From Candidatus Bathyarchaeota archaeon (GTDB lineage Archaea; Thermoproteota; Bathyarchaeia; Bathyarchaeales; Bathycorpusculaceae): a stretch of 6,086 bases of DNA. The translations under genes were made by a program, and so were the position numbers. The notes under the pieces were generated by a model. The model was given only the letters and a program-made list of their open reading frames with translations, searched no databases and was not told where the DNA came from. The DNA is taken from positions 1 to 6,086 of the forward strand of contig DAOUTL010000084.1 of NCBI GenBank assembly GCA_030626685.1, read 5' to 3'. Shown piece after piece: positions 4,705-6,086 of this stretch (position 1 is its first letter; every line of letters starts with the position of its first letter).

Positions 4705-4865
4705 GCGCGCGCTAAGTCTGAAGAGAAAGATAACATTTGTCTTTTTTGCTTTTCACGAACATCTAGACATGTCAACTATCCCACGACAGTTAACACCTAA
4801 CGCTATCCCACGAAGACTTAACAGAACCTTTCTTACAAATATCTTACTTCTACGATAGCGCGCGC
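4705..4865. repeat. 10-bp GC-rich inverted repeat enclosing 141 bp
   Basis: GCGCGCGCTA at 4705-4714 is matched exactly in reverse complement by TAGCGCGCGC at 4856-4865. Each arm contains the same GCGCGCGC octamer. Because that octamer is self-complementary, part of the pairing is automatic; only the flanking TA adds independent support. Confidence 0.6.
4776..4823. repeat. Tandem direct repeat, CTATCCCACGA core, 27-bp period
   Basis: CTATCCCACGA occurs at 4776-4786 and exactly again at 4803-4813. Each copy is followed within a few bases by TTAACA (4790-4795 and 4818-4823). The units are about 20 bp with spacers of about 7 bp. Only two copies were found, so it is not a CRISPR array. It is more like a pair of binding sites. 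Confidence 0.7.
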
Positions 4866-4994
4866 TCTAGTTAACTGAATGATATTAACATTGATTCATG
4901 ATTCTTTAATAGTCTGATAATATACCCATGTAAAGGCATAAAGTGCAAAGAAAGTTATCTTGGATCTTACTTATCATTTTGGTTCGCGAATTGC

Positions 4995-5002
4995 TTTTAA
5001 AC
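4995..5002 (+). promoter_or_regulatory. Candidate TATA box of RIO1
   Basis: TTTTAAAC is centred about 33 bp before the RIO1 ATG. Transcription starting about 25 bp downstream would give a nearly leaderless mRNA. This fits the absence of a Shine-Dalgarno in the bases before 5031. Confidence 0.5.
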
Positions 5003-5030
5003 AAGCACAATACTATAGAACTAGTTCGAT

Positions 5031-5846
5031 ATGCCCAAACGAAAATCATCCATAAAAGAGAAAACAACGAAAAAATTAGAACACAGACTAAAGGTAGTAG
5101 AAAAAAGAGATAGGATGTTGATTAAAGACTTTTCATCCGAAAGAGCGGTTTTGGAAGAGGTTTTTGATCGCTCAACGTTGATGGTAATTTACGATTTTTT
5201 GAACAAAGGCGTTATAGATGAGATTCATGGTGTTGTTAAGGCTGGAAAGGAATCGCGGGTTTACTGGGGAAAAGATAAGCAAGAAAACGAGTTGGCAATC
5301 AAAATTTACTTAACCGTTTCATCCGAGTTCCGCAAGGGCATGCTCAAGTATATCGAAGGAGACCCGAGATTTAAGGGCATAAGACGCGACACTCGCTCGC
5401 TGGTCTTTGCATGGGCTCAGAAAGAATTCAGAAATCTGGAGCAAGCGACAGTCGCAAAAGTTAGAGTGCCTAAACCTATAGCTGTCAAAAAAAACGTGCT
5501 CATAATGGAGTTTATCGGAAAAAACGGCGTAAGTGCACCATCAATGAAGGAGCAGCTTCCAAAAAATCCGGAAAAAATCTACAAAACTCTTTTAACTTAT
5601 CTGAAAAGGCTTTACTGCAAAGCTGAACTTGTTCACGGAGACCTAAGCGAATACAACGTTATGATTTGGAAGGGACGCCCAATAATCTTTGACGTGTCAC
5701 AGGCTGTTCCACTTTCACATCCCCTGGCAGACTTCCTTTTACATAGAGATTTAACCAACATGAATAGATTTTTTAGCAAGTTGGGCGTTAAGGTTCCTTC
5801 AATCGAAGAATGCTACAAGAGGGTTACAGGTCATGGCAAGAGCTAG
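5031..5846 (+). CDS. rio1: RIO1-type serine/threonine protein kinase/ATPase
   Basis: RIO1 is an atypical kinase/ATPase that acts late in small ribosomal subunit maturation. The 271-residue protein has a basic N-terminal region (1-30), a short winged-like segment and the RIO kinase domain. Visible elements are the ATP-binding loop KAGKESRVYWG (70-80), the AIKIY strand with catalytic Lys91, LIMEFIG in the hinge region (157-163), HGDLSEYN with catalytic Asp204 (202-209) and FDVSQAV with the metal-binding Asp221 (220-226). The STGKE-type loop appears as VKAGKE, and the DVSQAV wording points to RIO1 rather than RIO2. All key residues are present. The ATG at 5031 follows a TATA-like box by about 30 bp with no ribosome binding site. 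The stop overlaps the KH gene by 14 nt, so the two are translated from one message. Confidence 0.95.
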   Translation: MPKRKSSIKEKTTKKLEHRLKVVEKRDRMLIKDFSSERAVLEEVFDRSTLMVIYDFLNKGVIDEIHGVVKAGKESRVYWGKDKQENELAIKIYLTVSSEFRKGMLKYIEGDPRFKGIRRDTRSLVFAWAQKEFRNLEQATVAKVRVPKPIAVKKNVLIMEFIGKNGVSAPSMKEQLPKNPEKIYKTLLTYLKRLYCKAELVHGDLSEYNVMIWKGRPIIFDVSQAVPLSHPLADFLLHRDLTNMNRFFSKLGVKVPSIEECYKRVTGHGKS

Positions 5847-6086
5847 CACGTTTCTAAAAATCCCGAGAGAGCGAATAGGAGTTCTAATAGGACCTGAGGG
5901 AAAAACCAAGAAAACCATTGAAAAAACGCTTTCAATCGAAATCCAAATAGACAGCGAAACAGGTGGAGTTACAGTCATTCTGGCTGAAAACGGTGAAGAC
6001 CCATCTTTGCTTTTTAAGGCAAAAGATGTTGTAACAGCTATTGGAAGGGGCTTTTCGCCAGAACATGCCTTTCGCCTAATCCGTGA
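5833..6086 (+). CDS. Dim2/Pno1-like KH domain RNA-binding protein, N-terminal part (runs off window)
   Basis: The visible 84 residues begin MARASTFLKIPRERIGVLIG and form the first KH domain of an archaeal homologue of eukaryotic Pno1/Dim2, a small-subunit assembly factor. The GxxG loop is GPEG (20-23), within IGVLIGPEGKTKKTIEKTL. The strand IEIQIDSETGGVTVIL follows, and then a helix with AKDVVTAIGRGFSPEHAFRLI, whose GRGF segment is typical of this family. The C-terminal half, normally a second KH domain, lies beyond the right edge. The ATG at 5833 lies inside the RIO1 gene (14-nt overlap) with GAGGG 9 nt upstream. Overlap with RIO1 indicates translational coupling and a shared role in 16S rRNA and 30S maturation. 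Confidence 0.9.
   Translation, partial: MARASTFLKIPRERIGVLIGPEGKTKKTIEKTLSIEIQIDSETGGVTVILAENGEDPSLLFKAKDVVTAIGRGFSPEHAFRLIR

Larger units (their letters stand above)
4670..4994. other. Non-coding interval between the TRAM and RIO1 promoters
   Basis: No convincing coding region on either strand; the longest frames I followed by eye were a few tens of codons without a ribosome binding site. The interval holds two GCGCGCGC octamers, a tandem direct repeat, and an AAAGA/TCTTT hairpin followed by T residues near 4726-4747. No tRNA T-loop sequence and no clear C/D boxes were found. It may simply be a long divergent promoter region, or it may contain an unrecognised RNA gene or protein-binding site. 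Confidence 0.5.

Noticed and set aside
4726..4747. AAAGA/TCTTT hairpin followed by T residues as a terminator on the plus strand
   Set aside because: The stem is only 5 AT-rich base pairs and no upstream plus-strand gene needs it. It is kept only as a hint of a possible small RNA in the gap.
4776..4823. Possible CRISPR remnant from the tandem repeat
   Set aside because: Only two units with a spacer of about 7 bp, no further copies and no cas genes nearby.
4870..4990. Possible C/D box guide RNA or tRNA (CTGA at 4874-4877 and 4914-4917, GGTTCGCGAA at 4981-4990)
   Set aside because: No RTGATGA box with a paired CTGA at suitable spacing, and the GGTTCG is not followed by a T-loop and acceptor stem.

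Overview
The window looks like a piece of an AT-rich archaeal chromosome. Evidence: translation factors aIF2-beta and aIF1A, an Alba chromatin protein, a stand-alone TRAM protein, an archaeal RIO1 kinase and KH protein pair, archaeal TATA-like boxes about 25-35 bp upstream of several genes, and GGAGG/GAGGTGA-type ribosome binding sites. The combination of a split glycine dehydrogenase (GcvPA), a corrinoid adenosyltransferase and an RPA-like OB protein next to Alba fits a TACK-group archaeon, perhaps Bathyarchaeia. That placement is an inference from protein style, not from a search.

Left part (1-1767, minus strand): cobO/btuR, then a divergent nucleoside phosphorylase-family protein 18 nt downstream, then the 5' part of gcvPA, which has its own candidate promoter and runs off the window. 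A short divergent promoter region (about 1768-1861) separates cobO from the plus-strand genes.

Middle part (1862-3133, plus strand): aIF2-beta, a DUF424 protein, aIF1A and a 51-residue single-span membrane protein too short for usual gene callers. A pyrimidine-rich tract then ends this transcript.

Convergent block (3224-4538, minus strand): TRAM protein, Alba and an OB-fold single-strand-binding-like protein, in that transcription order; Alba and OB are 7 nt apart. This block plus about 490 bp of non-coding DNA (4539-5030) lies between aIF1A and RIO1. The non-coding part holds promoters for TRAM and RIO1, a tandem 9-mer in the TRAM leader, a tandem repeat with an 11-bp identical core, and GC-only octamers.

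Right part (5031-6086, plus strand): RIO1 kinase overlapping by 14 nt the start of a Dim2/Pno1-like KH protein that is cut by the window edge.

The window is mainly an information-processing neighbourhood: start-site selection (aIF2-beta, aIF1A), small-subunit maturation (RIO1, KH protein), RNA chaperoning (TRAM) and nucleic-acid packaging (Alba, OB protein). I see no CRISPR array, transposon, tRNA or rRNA. The most unusual signals are four GCGCGCGC octamers confined to the segment between aIF1A and RIO1, the repeats in the 4539-5030 gap, and loss of the usual phosphate-binding residues in the nucleoside phosphorylase homologue.
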